34,381 nucleotides of DNA from an uncultured Thiodictyon sp. (GCA_903837595.1 CAILVI010000330.1:1-34381); one strand, 5' to 3'. Positions 7,995 through 15,619 are shown, counted from the stretch's first letter. Made by a program: numbers and translations. The notes: generated by a model not told the origin, from the sequence alone.

Positions 7995-8170
7995 GGCTGT
8001 TGCTCCAAGTCCTTGGCGCCTTCCACGAACTTCACCATCATGAGTCGAGCGCCTTGCCGGAGATACTCGGCGGCCTCCTCATCGGTCGGCGGCGCGAAGA
8101 GGACAACAACCCGGTTGCCGGGGTCGCGAGCCTCAAGCGCCTTGATGCGTCGCTCAATGGGTTTACTCAT
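7991..8170 (-). CDS. RIxxLE small-gene array, member 4 (59 aa)
   Basis: 59 residues, starting MSKPIERRIKALEARDP and ending at the TGA at 7991-7993, which overlaps the next start. After the seed come VVVLFAPP, an acidic segment TDEEAAEYLRQGARLMMV, and a short charged tail. The shared seed, the overlaps on both sides (8 bp with the gene before, 4 bp with the gene after) and conserved strand make it credible despite its length. Layout resembles member 3, which also has a VLLVIGEPTPEQQ strand-turn-helix after the seed, so the two are probably duplicates. Confidence 0.6.
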   Translation of the reverse strand: MSKPIERRIKALEARDPGNRVVVLFAPPTDEEAAEYLRQGARLMMVKFVEGAKDLEQQP

Positions 8171-8345
8171 CGCTGCCTCTCAAGTTGTCGCGGCCATTGT
8201 CGGGAATGTGAACCGCGACCCTAACCCGTCCGGAGTCAATCGCACCCTGTTGCTCGGGTGTCGGCTCGCCAATGACCAGCAGGACCGATTGCGCCGGGTC
8301 GGCTTGTGCCTCCAGTGCTTCAATGCGGGTGTTGAGCGGTTTCAT
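8163..8345 (-). CDS. RIxxLE small-gene array, member 3 (60 aa)
   Basis: 60 residues from ATG 8345: MKPLNTRIEALEAQADP, then VLLVIGEPTPEQQGAIDSGRVRVAV and an Asp/Arg tail. TAA at 8163-8165 overlaps the next gene by 8 bp, and its start overlaps the previous gene by 26 bp. The hydrophobic strand after the seed parallels VVVLFAPPTDEEA of member 4. No known domain. Very probably part of one polycistronic message with the other members. Confidence 0.6.
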   Translation of the reverse strand: MKPLNTRIEALEAQADPAQSVLLVIGEPTPEQQGAIDSGRVRVAVHIPDNGRDNLRGSDE

Positions 8346-8547
8346 CTGTGCCTCTCGCTTCTTGGGGGTAAAGTTTCCGCCGGAGTCGCTCTATCTCCGC
8401 GTCAATCTCCGGATCGGGGGGAAGCGCGGCGCATATCGGTTTCAGGCGCGCGATTTCTGCATCAAGCTCCTGATCGGTCATCGTTCGCGGGTCCTTTCCT
8501 ACGGCGGATTGGGCCTCCAGGCGAGCAATGCGGGTACTGATGTTCAT
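8320..8547 (-). CDS. RIxxLE small-gene array, member 2 (75 aa)
   Basis: 75 residues from ATG 8547: MNISTRIARLEAQSA, then two charged helices (MTDQELDAEIARLKPI and EIDAEIERLRRKLYPQ). The heptad-like spacing of Ile/Leu and the high Glu/Arg content indicate a coiled coil. It overlaps its neighbours by 4 bp upstream and 26 bp downstream. The helix MTDQELDAEI resembles MTDAELSAEY in member 1. Function unknown. Confidence 0.6.
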   Translation of the reverse strand: MNISTRIARLEAQSAVGKDPRTMTDQELDAEIARLKPICAALPPDPEIDAEIERLRRKLYPQEARGTDETAQHPH

Positions 8548-8762
8548 TCGCTGATCCGATTCATTCCGGCACGCTTGCGAGCGGCCAGAATCGAGTCAGC
8601 GAGCGACGGCAAGCCCGGGTTAGCTGCAACGCGGTCGATAACTGACTTCATGCCCAGGTCGCCGCGGTACAGCCGGGACAGCCGATCATATTCGGCGGAA
8701 AGTTCTGCATCGGTCATTTTGGCGCCCTCAAGTGCCTCGATGCGTGGTCTAAGTGGCTTCAT
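8544..8762 (-). CDS. RIxxLE small-gene array, member 1 (72 aa)
   Basis: 72 residues from ATG 8762, overlapping the stop of the DUF5681-type gene by 4 bp. N-terminus MKPLRPRIEALEGAK, then MTDAELSAEYDRLSRLYRG and a mixed helical tail (ADSILAARKRAG). The preceding gene ends with a C-terminal ESRIAALESRR, the same seed, so the array may have grown by duplication of that tail. No known family. Confidence 0.6.
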   Translation of the reverse strand: MKPLRPRIEALEGAKMTDAELSAEYDRLSRLYRGDLGMKSVIDRVAANPGLPSLADSILAARKRAGMNRISE

Positions 8763-9163
8763 CGCCTCGACTCCAGGGCCGCGATGCGGCTTTCCAGTTC
8801 GGTGAACTCCCGGACCTTGACCAGTGCGGACAATGCCCCGGCGATGGTCGCGGCCTGATCGGGTGACAGGGCGCCGGCGGCCAGGGCCTTCAGAACGGCC
8901 ACAGGGGCGCCGGTCAGGTCGGACACCTCAATGCCCGGGGGCAGGTTCGCGGGCGCATCGGTGGGCCGCAGGGCGGGCAGGCACCGATCAAGCACCAGTC
9001 TTGCCGCGGTCGGGTCTCCGCTCTTGGCCTGCTCAACCAGGGCGGCAAGGATGTCGGGTGCGTCGCGCAGCAGGTCGGCGCGCAGCTTGGCGGGGCCTTC
9101 GGGCTTCGGCTTGCGGGGCCGCCCCTTGGGGTTGCCGGTTTCTCCCGGCTGGAATTGTGCCAT
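8759..9163 (-). CDS. DUF5681-type small protein (terminase-small-subunit-like neighbour)
   Basis: 134 residues from ATG 9163, chosen because AGAGGA lies about 9 bases upstream and the product then begins MAQFQPGETGNPKGRPRK, the hallmark FxPGxSGNPxGRP opening of DUF5681 proteins, commonly coded in phages and islands. The frame is open further upstream to an ATG at 9307 that overlaps the previous stop (ATGA), so a 182-aa form is possible. The middle is helical (AKLRADLLRDAPDILAALVEQA). The last residues ELESRIAALESRR carry the coiled-coil seed of the downstream array. Family role is not established; some members lie near terminase or replication genes. Confidence 0.7.
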   Translation of the reverse strand: MAQFQPGETGNPKGRPRKPKPEGPAKLRADLLRDAPDILAALVEQAKSGDPTAARLVLDRCLPALRPTDAPANLPPGIEVSDLTGAPVAVLKALAAGALSPDQAATIAGALSALVKVREFTELESRIAALESRR

Positions 9164-9303
9164 GGGGGTTTTCCTCTGTTTCGGGCCTGCAAGAAACAGG
9201 CGTATCAGGGCGCCGGCCACGGGGGCGGGTCGGCTCTTTCGGTCGAATCGCTGCCAGATGCCCCGGCTGATGGTGGCGCACAGCATGGCGCGGGAGTCGT
9301 TGA

Positions 9304-9750
9304 TCATGCGGCGCCCTCGGGTGCAATGGACTCCGACACCGGGCGCCAAAACACCACGTCCGCCAGGCACGCGGGCGTGTCGAACGCCAGTCGCTCGGTC
9401 GAGCCGTCGGCGTAGGTCACCAACCAGGACCGGAAGCGCGGCGCCGATGGGTCAGGCTCAGTTGCGCGCAACAGCCCGGCCCAGCACTCAAGGACGGCGG
9501 GTCGGTTCTGGATATCCGGCCAGTCAGGACCGGCGGCGGCTTCCAGATAGGACAGACTGAACCCGTGCCAGTCGGGGGCGGTGTCGGAAATTTCGCCCTG
9601 ACTATCGATTTTTCCGGGGGAACCCAGAGAACCGGGGGAACTGCATTGATTCACAAAAGGTTCCCCGGTTCCCTCACCAGGGAACCGCGAGGGAACCGGG
9701 GGAACCGCAGAGAGAACCGCCAGCCGCGCAAGCAGTGCGTCAACGCTCAT
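9304..9750 (-). CDS. Hypothetical protein with embedded GGTTCCC repeat (148 aa)
   Basis: 148 residues from ATG 9750, preceded by AGGAGG and overlapping the primase stop by 4 bp, so the start is well supported. Residues about 11-49 (VPPVPSRFPGEGTGEP...SSPGSLGSPGKID) are Pro/Gly/Ser-rich and are encoded by the repeat at 9604-9718. The remainder is folded-looking: W-H-G-F-S-L-S-Y-L-E-A-A, RPAVLECWAGLLRA, SWLVTYADGSTERLAF, CLADVVFWRP. No family recognised. It always travels with the primase here by translational coupling; a role in replication is inference. Confidence 0.65.
   Translation of the reverse strand: MSVDALLARLAVLSAVPPVPSRFPGEGTGEPFVNQCSSPGSLGSPGKIDSQGEISDTAPDWHGFSLSYLEAAAGPDWPDIQNRPAVLECWAGLLRATEPDPSAPRFRSWLVTYADGSTERLAFDTPACLADVVFWRPVSESIAPEGAA
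9604..9718 (-). repeat. GGTTCCC repeat, copy B (inverted relative to copy A)
   Basis: Read on the minus strand this ~115-bp segment aligns with plus-strand 11458-11570: clusters of GGTTCCC(C/T), a hairpin, GAATCAATGCAGTTCCC, and a final GGTTCCCCCGGAAA. The hairpin at 9667-9686 has a perfect 8-bp stem GGTTCCCT/AGGGAACC with a 4-base loop. It lies wholly inside the 148-aa gene. Confidence 0.8.
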
Positions 9751-12581
9751 GCCGCATCCTCCTGGGGCGCGATGGCGTAAAGGCCCTGGGATCGCCCCTG
9801 TACCTTCACCTTCTTGGACCGCTTGCCATCGTCGCGTTCCACAATCCACTTGGAACCGTCCAGGGCCTCCAGCACGCGCCGGAAGTCGAACCCGGGTGCC
9901 GCCTCTCGCAGTCCACCCGGGGTGAACAGGTAGACCCGCCCGGCCGTCGTGTCCTTCCACCAGCCGGCGCGGTCCCGGGTGACTGGTTGCCGGGTGTCTC
10001 CCTCGGACGCCAGCGACGAAAAGCGGGCATCCCCGTGGGCCGCAATGAAGTCCGCGACCGATTGCAGGACTTGGCGGGTCTCGGTGTGCCCCTTGGGGCG
10101 GTTGGTCTTCCAGGCGGCGAACGCGCCGACCGCGGCGGCCAGGGCGTCACCTTCGGACCAAGGGACGATGCCCCACTCAATCGCCAGCTCGCCGGCCAAG
10201 GCCACCAGGGCGAACGCACCGGATGCCCGGCCCTCAAGTTCGTTGTCGGCCGCAAACTGGGGTAGCGCGGAGGTCTTGGCGTACAGGTCGCCCCAATCCT
10301 TGGCATCGGCGATGATCCGGGCGACGAAGGCGGGGCCGGCGTGCCCGTAGTGGACCGCCGCAGCGGTGCGCAAGGCGTCAGAGAGGGCGCGTCCGTCTGC
10401 CAGGTCATGCAGCGTGTCGAACACCCCCAAGCGCCGGGCACAGGGCACGTCCAACAGGCGGGCTTCCTGGCCAGCCTTGGCGGCCTTCCCGCCCTCTGCC
10501 ATGGTCGCGGTCAGGGTCCGCTCGCCACTCGACAGCAGGACCACGCGCCAGCGTTGCACGGCTCTGGCCCCGCCCGTGCGGGCGCCCCGGCTCTTGCCGG
10601 TGCCGTTGCCGATGCTGTAGACGATGCTCCCAATCTCGCGCGGGTCCGCCTCGCTGATCTCGTCCAGCACCAGGGCGGTATCAGTCAGGGCGGCGGCCAC
10701 GCCTTCCAGGCCGTTGCCGGTGGCCTTCCAGGTGCGGATGAACCCGGCCCCGCCCCAACAGGAGGCGCCGGCAGTCAGCAGGGTGCTCTTGCCGGTGGAA
10801 CTGTCGCCGACGAAGTGGAACCCGCAACCGACCCGGTGGACCTTCGCCAGCAAGGGGCCAGCCAGGGCCGCAGCCACGCTGAACACCAGCATGGGGTTAT
10901 CGACGCAGCGGGCCGCGATGGCCTCCCGCCAGCCGTCAGCGGTGCCGCCCATGCTGAACGCGTCGTGCTGGGCGTGCTCGGACTGGTAGCGGACCTCTCC
11001 CGAACCAATGATGCGATCCGGGAGGACAAAAATGCTCCCGTCGCCATGCCAGCCGGTGGACGTGGCGGCCAGGACTCGCCGCTTAGGGTGGCGACTCATC
11101 AGGCACTGATTCAGTAGCCGGTGACTGACGGGGTCGATCCTGACACCCAGGTCCAAGAGTTCGCCGCGCAGTTCTTCGCCGCTGCCCTTCAGCAACCGCA
11201 TGGGCATGGACCATTCCCGCCAGCGTCCGCAAGCGTTCTGGAATCGCAGCAGCAACCCATAGTCGGCGTCGTGCTCACCGTGGGCGATGGCGTCGGCATA
11301 GAGTGGCGAGCATATCCACTGGTCTACGTCTTCCACCTCGTCGCCTTTCCCTTTGTAGCCGTGCCAGTACAGACCTGGGGGGCCGAACCCGGTCCAGTCC
11401 TCATGCACATCAAACCCGGGCCGGTCGACGGGGGGCTTGGTTCGCGCAGTTTCCTTGGCGGTTCCCTGGCCCGGTTCCCCCGGGTTCCCTCGCGGTTCCC
11501 CCGTTGGGGAACCTAAAACCGCCTCTCGAATCAATGCAGTTCCCTGGGTTCCCCCGGTTCCCTCGGAAATAACGAAAGGATTGGCGATTTTCGCCCACTT
11601 CGCGACGGCTAGGCGGTCAGCGGTCCACCCGTCCGACAGCGCATCGGCCGCGTCCCAACCCGGCGGTAGTTCGTCGGCCAGGCTCGACAAGTCCAAGACC
11701 TCGACCGATGCCGCGCCGGCAGCATAGGTCAGCGCCGACACCGTGCGCGCATACTGCGCCCCGGGCTCGTCGTGGTCGGGCCAGATGCGGACGTGCCGGC
11801 CAGCCAGGGGAGACAGGTCCGACTTTGCCGGGCTCTGCGCTCCGTTCATGGTCGTGGTGGCCACCAAGTCAGGCACCAGCACGGCTACGGCATCGGCGGC
11901 CTTCTCGCCCTCTGCGATCAAGACCGGGGCACCAGGCCGGGCCGCCAGCAGGTTCAGATGGTAGAGCGGGCGGGGCACGGCGGGCGCCTTCCAGGTCCAG
12001 CGGGTGCCGTCCCAGGTCTGGGGCCGGAACTCCTTGCGCCCGTCCGGGTGGTCGAACCGCAGGACATAGGCCACGGGTTGCCCGTCGCTGTCGCGGTACT
12101 CCCAGGTGGCGGACGGCTCACCGAGCTTGCCGGCCGTGGTTGGGCGCATCGCCAGCGCCTCAGCCGGTATCGGCGCCAGTACCGTTGGGGTGGGCTCAGG
12201 GGCCGGTGCCGTTGGCTCGGTGGCCTTAGGGTTGGACTTGGCGGGGGACGGCTCGCATTGGACGCCATAACGCTCGGACAGGGCCGCGCGGGCTTGGTCC
12301 AGGTCCAGACGGTCATAGGCCATGGCGAAATCAATCACGCTCCCGCCCTTGGCCCCGCATCCAAAGCAGTGATAAGCGCCGGTCTTGGCGCTCACGGCGA
12401 AAGACCCGTCATGGTCGGTATGCAGGGGACAGGGGAAAAGCTGCGACCATCCCTTGTCGTTAACCTTCAGGGCGGGGGCGTGCTCGATCTCGCGGACGTA
12501 GAACGCAAACGGGTCGATGGCGGCCTTGAGGGCTCGCGGGGTGGGTGGCGGCCCCGGGGGGCGCTCGGTCGTGTTGGTCAT
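9747..12581 (-). CDS. Primase-helicase: CHC2 zinc finger, Toprim-like and DUF927-type ATPase
   Basis: 944 residues from ATG 12581 (GAGGAA about 9 bases upstream; the longer frame to 12662 adds a low-quality extension). Residues 51-75 form a CHC2 zinc finger (C51, H54, C72, C75), as in DnaG-type primases. Residues about 230-330 look like a Toprim domain (VLIAEGEKAADAVAVLVPDL, VRIWPDHDEPG). The C-terminal half is a DUF927-type helicase/ATPase with Walker A GDSSTGKST near residue 595 and Walker B TALVLDEIS. Together they would prime and unwind DNA for autonomous replication of the excised element. Residues about 338-374 are a Gly/Pro/Thr-rich linker encoded by the GGTTCCC repeat at 11458-11570. 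The stop overlaps the start of the 148-aa gene. Confidence 0.85.
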   Translation of the reverse strand: MTNTTERPPGPPPTPRALKAAIDPFAFYVREIEHAPALKVNDKGWSQLFPCPLHTDHDGSFAVSAKTGAYHCFGCGAKGGSVIDFAMAYDRLDLDQARAALSERYGVQCEPSPAKSNPKATEPTAPAPEPTPTVLAPIPAEALAMRPTTAGKLGEPSATWEYRDSDGQPVAYVLRFDHPDGRKEFRPQTWDGTRWTWKAPAVPRPLYHLNLLAARPGAPVLIAEGEKAADAVAVLVPDLVATTTMNGAQSPAKSDLSPLAGRHVRIWPDHDEPGAQYARTVSALTYAAGAASVEVLDLSSLADELPPGWDAADALSDGWTADRLAVAKWAKIANPFVISEGTGGTQGTALIREAVLGSPTGEPRGNPGEPGQGTAKETARTKPPVDRPGFDVHEDWTGFGPPGLYWHGYKGKGDEVEDVDQWICSPLYADAIAHGEHDADYGLLLRFQNACGRWREWSMPMRLLKGSGEELRGELLDLGVRIDPVSHRLLNQCLMSRHPKRRVLAATSTGWHGDGSIFVLPDRIIGSGEVRYQSEHAQHDAFSMGGTADGWREAIAARCVDNPMLVFSVAAALAGPLLAKVHRVGCGFHFVGDSSTGKSTLLTAGASCWGGAGFIRTWKATGNGLEGVAAALTDTALVLDEISEADPREIGSIVYSIGNGTGKSRGARTGGARAVQRWRVVLLSSGERTLTATMAEGGKAAKAGQEARLLDVPCARRLGVFDTLHDLADGRALSDALRTAAAVHYGHAGPAFVARIIADAKDWGDLYAKTSALPQFAADNELEGRASGAFALVALAGELAIEWGIVPWSEGDALAAAVGAFAAWKTNRPKGHTETRQVLQSVADFIAAHGDARFSSLASEGDTRQPVTRDRAGWWKDTTAGRVYLFTPGGLREAAPGFDFRRVLEALDGSKWIVERDDGKRSKKVKVQGRSQGLYAIAPQEDAA
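11458..11570 (+). repeat. GGTTCCC repeat, copy A
   Basis: Six or more GGTTCCC-type heptamers, a perfect hairpin at 11494-11513 (8-bp stem GGTTCCCC/GGGGAACC, loop CGTT), GAATCAATGCAGTTCCC and the end GGTTCCCTCGGAAA. It lies inside the primase gene in the opposite orientation to copy B, without breaking the frame. Compared with copy B, the last stem pair is C-G instead of T-A. Confidence 0.8.
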
Positions 12582-12698
12582 GTGATCGGTTCCTCTGGCG
12601 TAGGGAACCGACCGGAAAGGCAGGCAGGGGCAGGCGCAGTTTTCCCGCGGGTGCGGTAACATATGCTTGCCGGTGCACGGACTCTTACCAGTCGGTGC
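12582..12698. other. Short gap upstream of the primase
   Basis: Separates the small basic-protein gene from the primase. GAGGAACC near 12594 is the primase ribosome-binding site. No clear promoter was identified. Confidence 0.4.
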
Positions 12699-12878
12699 TT
12701 AGTCGCGGGGGGTCTCGACAACCCTCCGCGGACGGCCTACAGAATACGCTTGTTGATCGCCCCGCTCCAAGCCCGACCGGATGCCCCCCGGCCGGGTTTT
12801 CTCGTTTCTGGGGGCTGGCCAGCGGTTGCGGGCCTTGGCGCGGCGGGACTGGCGACGGTCGCTGCTCCGGGTGGTCAT
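12699..12878 (-). CDS. Small basic protein (59 aa)
   Basis: 59 residues from ATG 12878, with GGAGG at ideal spacing and the start overlapping the stop of the AlpA-like gene by 4 bp (ATGA). The product is strongly basic (MTTRSSDRRQSRRAKARNRW, then EKTRPGGIRSGLERGDQQ), about a quarter Arg/Lys. Such a protein would be expected to bind nucleic acid. No family recognised. Its position between a putative excisionase and the primase suggests a regulatory or replication-accessory role, by inference. Confidence 0.55.
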   Translation of the reverse strand: MTTRSSDRRQSRRAKARNRWPAPRNEKTRPGGIRSGLERGDQQAYSVGRPRRVVETPRD

Positions 12879-13204
12879 GCCGATGCCTCCAGGATCGCCA
12901 CGGGCGCCGGCAGGGACCGACGGCGGGGCGCGACCTTCTGTCCGGGCTTGGGCTTCGGGGGGCTCAACTGCGGACTGGTCCGCATCCACGCCAGGAACAT
13001 CTCCGGGTCGATCAGTACGCGCCGACCGACACGCACGACGGCACCGGACTCGGCCAGGCCGTTGTTGTCCTCGTTGAAGATCGCCCAACGGGTGCCGCCC
13101 TCGGTCAGGGCGGGTTGTTGTTGGGCCAGTTGCTTGACCGTCAGAAAGACACGAGACGGGGGCGGAAGGGTGACAGGGGCGGATGTAGTTACATCGGGTT
13201 GCAT
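12875..13204 (-). CDS. AlpA/excisionase-like DNA-binding protein
   Basis: 109 residues from ATG 13204 with GAGGAA about 7 bases upstream. The core, VFLTVKQLAQQQPALTEGGTRWAIFN then NNGLAESGAVVRVGRRVLIDPEMFLAWMR, fits the winged-helix layout of AlpA/Xis-type proteins: a helix-turn-helix followed by the wing strand VGRRVLID and a helix ending in W. The tail is basic and Pro-rich. In similar islands such proteins drive excision and regulate integrase. Tandem 9-bp repeats 100 bp upstream (13304-13330) could be its operator. Confidence 0.65.
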   Translation of the reverse strand: MQPDVTTSAPVTLPPPSRVFLTVKQLAQQQPALTEGGTRWAIFNEDNNGLAESGAVVRVGRRVLIDPEMFLAWMRTSPQLSPPKPKPGQKVAPRRRSLPAPVAILEASA

Positions 13205-13232
13205 CGGAGTTCCTCGCCAAGGTTAGAACACG

Positions 13233-13252
13233 CAAGCCCTTGGTTGGGCTTG
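13233..13252. promoter_or_regulatory. Hairpin in the leader of the AlpA-like gene
   Basis: CAAGCCC/GGGCTTG (13233-13239 with 13246-13252), a 6-base loop, followed on the plus strand by ATTGTTTT. On the plus strand this resembles a terminator; on the minus strand it lies in the untranslated leader and could affect expression. Confidence 0.4.
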
Positions 13253-13303
13253 ATTGTTTTCAACTGTAGCGAGGGGTAAAGGCGGAAGCATCCCGCCGCG
13301 GGT

Positions 13304-13330
13304 TAGACGGGATAGACGGGATGCGCGGGA
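13304..13330. repeat. Three tandem 9-bp repeats (TAGACGGGA type)
   Basis: TAGACGGGA at 13304-13312 and 13313-13321, followed by TGCGCGGGA. Located in the gap between the integrase-coupled gene and the AlpA-like gene; a possible operator or iteron cluster. Confidence 0.45.
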
Positions 13331-13334
13331 CGGA

Positions 13335-14516
13335 TCAGCGGCCTATTTCGGGGTCGCTCTGCGCTGGTCTTGGTTGCGGGCGCTCGTAGTTCCTCAGGGC
13401 AGTCCCGATGTGGTCTTGCAGGGCAGTCGGTTTCAGGCTCGTAAGCCCTTGTTCAAGGAGGTAGCCCGCTACTCCGGTTCCCTTTACTCCCCCGCCCGCA
13501 AAAGCCTTGCCGTCCGCCATGAGCGGAACCCTGGGGCTGTGCTGCGCCTCAGCCAGTGCTTGCGCCAGTGCGCCAATGACCCGGTACAAGGTGTCCTCGG
13601 TCCTGGTCGCGCGGCGCTTGCTGGGGGTAGTGATTGGTGACTCATCGTCCGAGAGGAATGCCCCAAATGCCGGATCGAGTTGATCGCTCGGCCTCTCGGC
13701 TTGGAATCCTTCCATAACCGCTTTGTGCAGTTCGTTCGGTATCATTGGGACTGCGCTCCATCCGCGGTCGCCTGGACGCTCATCCATTATGGTCCAAACG
13801 TCGCCACCGAAAAAGGCGCCGTCGAATTCATCACGCCAAAGAAAGACACCAGAGGGCAAGCACAGAATCGAGTCGCGCCGCCAGAAGGCATAGCTTTCTT
13901 CCCGTGACATACCAGCCGCGTCGAGTCTCGCAGACAGGGCCTTAAGGTTTTTTACAACCATGTCCCATTCTTTGGGCTGCATTTCAACCAGGTCGCCGTT
14001 GTCGCTCAGGTGATACGCGCGTAAACGCTTGGCCAACTTCCGGGCTTCTTTGCGTTGCGCCAACTCGGCAGCAACCGCGTCAGGAGATAACGTCCAGGCG
14101 GTCACGAACGGCAGGGCTCGCGCCGGGATTGCTTCCCGGCCCGTGACGGTCACGACAACGCTCTTATGGCTGGCCTCAAGTGAAGGCATCGCGCCCCCAA
14201 GCTGTGGCAAGCCCCGCACTACTCCGATTGCGCCGGCTGACTCCGCCCGATCCTCGGGAAAGAGAAAGGGCATTGCCGACCGTTGCCCGGTGCTCTCTGC
14301 CCAGTCGCGTAAGTCGGAGCGCTGGAAATAGACGCTTTTCCCGACATCGCGGCATGGGACTTCCCGCTTTAGGCGCGCGGCTATTACTTCCAGTTTGCGG
14401 TAGTCGGCATCCTTGAAGTCTATTCCTTGGGGAGGGTTGCGGTCACAGCAAAGAAACGCGGCATCATGGGTGACATATTCGGGTTGTTGATCCCAAAAGG
14501 CATAGTCCGGTTTCAC
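13335..14516 (-). CDS. Integrase-coupled hypothetical protein (393 aa)
   Basis: 393 residues. The GTG start (14514-14516) overlaps the integrase stop in a GTGA, so translation is coupled. The N-terminal part resembles a winged/HTH adaptor: AFLCCDRNPPQG, DYRKLEVIAARLKREVPCRDV, then SVYFQRSDLRDWAES, as in proteins that choose between helix and wing contacts. The middle and C-terminal parts are helical and charged (ELAQRKEARKLAKRLRAYHL, WRRDSILCLPSG). The final 100 residues carry TEDTLYRVIGALAQALAEAQ. I know of no functional assignment. Position right after the integrase suggests a role in excision or element control. Confidence 0.6.
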   Translation of the reverse strand: MKPDYAFWDQQPEYVTHDAAFLCCDRNPPQGIDFKDADYRKLEVIAARLKREVPCRDVGKSVYFQRSDLRDWAESTGQRSAMPFLFPEDRAESAGAIGVVRGLPQLGGAMPSLEASHKSVVVTVTGREAIPARALPFVTAWTLSPDAVAAELAQRKEARKLAKRLRAYHLSDNGDLVEMQPKEWDMVVKNLKALSARLDAAGMSREESYAFWRRDSILCLPSGVFLWRDEFDGAFFGGDVWTIMDERPGDRGWSAVPMIPNELHKAVMEGFQAERPSDQLDPAFGAFLSDDESPITTPSKRRATRTEDTLYRVIGALAQALAEAQHSPRVPLMADGKAFAGGGVKGTGVAGYLLEQGLTSLKPTALQDHIGTALRNYERPQPRPAQSDPEIGR

Positions 14517-15619
14517 TTTGCGCCCTCCCCAAAGTACCGCTGATTCATCCGCTCGACTACGCTTGCCGTGTGCGCCTCGCTCAAATGGGCATACCGCTTA
14601 ACCATGCTCAAGGTCTTGTGTCCCAAGACTTCGGCAATCTCGGCAAGGCTCGCGCCGTTCATGGCCAGGTAGCTTGCCGCGGTGTGCCGCAAGTCGTGCC
14701 AGTGGAAATCCTCAATCTCTGCGCGCTTCAGGGCCGTCTCGAACGGGGTCCGCAGGTCTACGGGCTTCGGGGGTCGGGTGCGCCCTGGGAAGATCAGGTC
14801 AGTATCCAGGCACCGGACCTTGGCGCGCTCCCGTAGCAACTCCAGGGCGGGACCGGCCAGGGGCAGAACCCGAATCTCGCCGTTCTTGGTCTCGTGCAGG
14901 GTGGCAACCCGGCGGACAAGGTCTACCTGGGGCCAGCGCAAGCACATGATTTCTTGCTGGCGGGCGCCGGTGGACAGGGCGAGAATAACGGCGGGGTACA
15001 AGTCGCGGTTGCTCGACTCCCGGCAGGCGGTCAGGAAGCGTTCGCGCTCTTCGTCGGACAGGAACCGCACCCGGCCGCGGGGCTCTTTGGGCTTCGTTAC
15101 CTTCAAGAGCGGGTTGAACTCGATCCACCCCCATTCCTTCACGGCCACGGTGAAGGCGTGCGACAGGGCCGCAAGGTAGCGGTTAACGGTGGCTGGCGAG
15201 CGATACCGCTCGGGTCCGGCGTGGGTCGGGTCCTTGGCCTTGGTCTGGACGGGCTCACGGCTCAGGGTGTCGCGATACTCCGCGAGTAGGGCCGGGGTCA
15301 CGTCGGCCAGGGTCCGGGCGCCAATCTGGTCTTTCCACCAGGTCAGTTGTTGGACCTGCGGACCTTGGGTCTTGTCCTTCTTCTTGGGCAACTCGTCGCG
15401 GGTGTAGCGGTCTACCAGGTCGGCCAGGGTGTGCCGCTTGGCCTCGACCGTGCCGAAGTGCCGCCCCTCCCGGATCGCGCTTTCCGTGGTCTGTGCCCAC
15501 TTCTTGGCGTCGGTCTTGCGGGTGAAAGTGGCGCGTTGCGCAGGGTAGCCTTTCAGCCGGACCTCGACACGGTAGGACGTGGCGCCAGTGCTGTCGGTGC
15601 GTTCGGTGATGGTGGCCAT
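14513..15619 (-). CDS. Tyrosine recombinase (integrase)
   Basis: 368 residues from ATG 15619. Catalyses site-specific insertion and excision at tRNA-Thr. N-terminal arm-binding part (residues about 1-65, TITERTDSTGATSYRVEVR with KTDAKKWAQ), SAM-like core-binding domain (about 66-170), and catalytic domain (about 185-350) with the full set R220 (STGARQQE), K245, H308-x-x-R311 (HDLRHTAASY), H334 (GHKT) and Y343 (VKRYAHL). Length and motifs match island/phage integrases that use tRNA genes. It reads away from the tRNA, about 450 bp inside the att site, with paired GTGCGCC repeats between. Its stop overlaps the next gene, so expression is coupled. Confidence 0.95.
   Translation of the reverse strand: MATITERTDSTGATSYRVEVRLKGYPAQRATFTRKTDAKKWAQTTESAIREGRHFGTVEAKRHTLADLVDRYTRDELPKKKDKTQGPQVQQLTWWKDQIGARTLADVTPALLAEYRDTLSREPVQTKAKDPTHAGPERYRSPATVNRYLAALSHAFTVAVKEWGWIEFNPLLKVTKPKEPRGRVRFLSDEERERFLTACRESSNRDLYPAVILALSTGARQQEIMCLRWPQVDLVRRVATLHETKNGEIRVLPLAGPALELLRERAKVRCLDTDLIFPGRTRPPKPVDLRTPFETALKRAEIEDFHWHDLRHTAASYLAMNGASLAEIAEVLGHKTLSMVKRYAHLSEAHTASVVERMNQRYFGEGAK

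Noticed and set aside
10341-12659. Several long plus-strand frames opposite the primase
   Set aside because: The minus-strand primase has zinc finger and Walker motifs in frame; the others have none.
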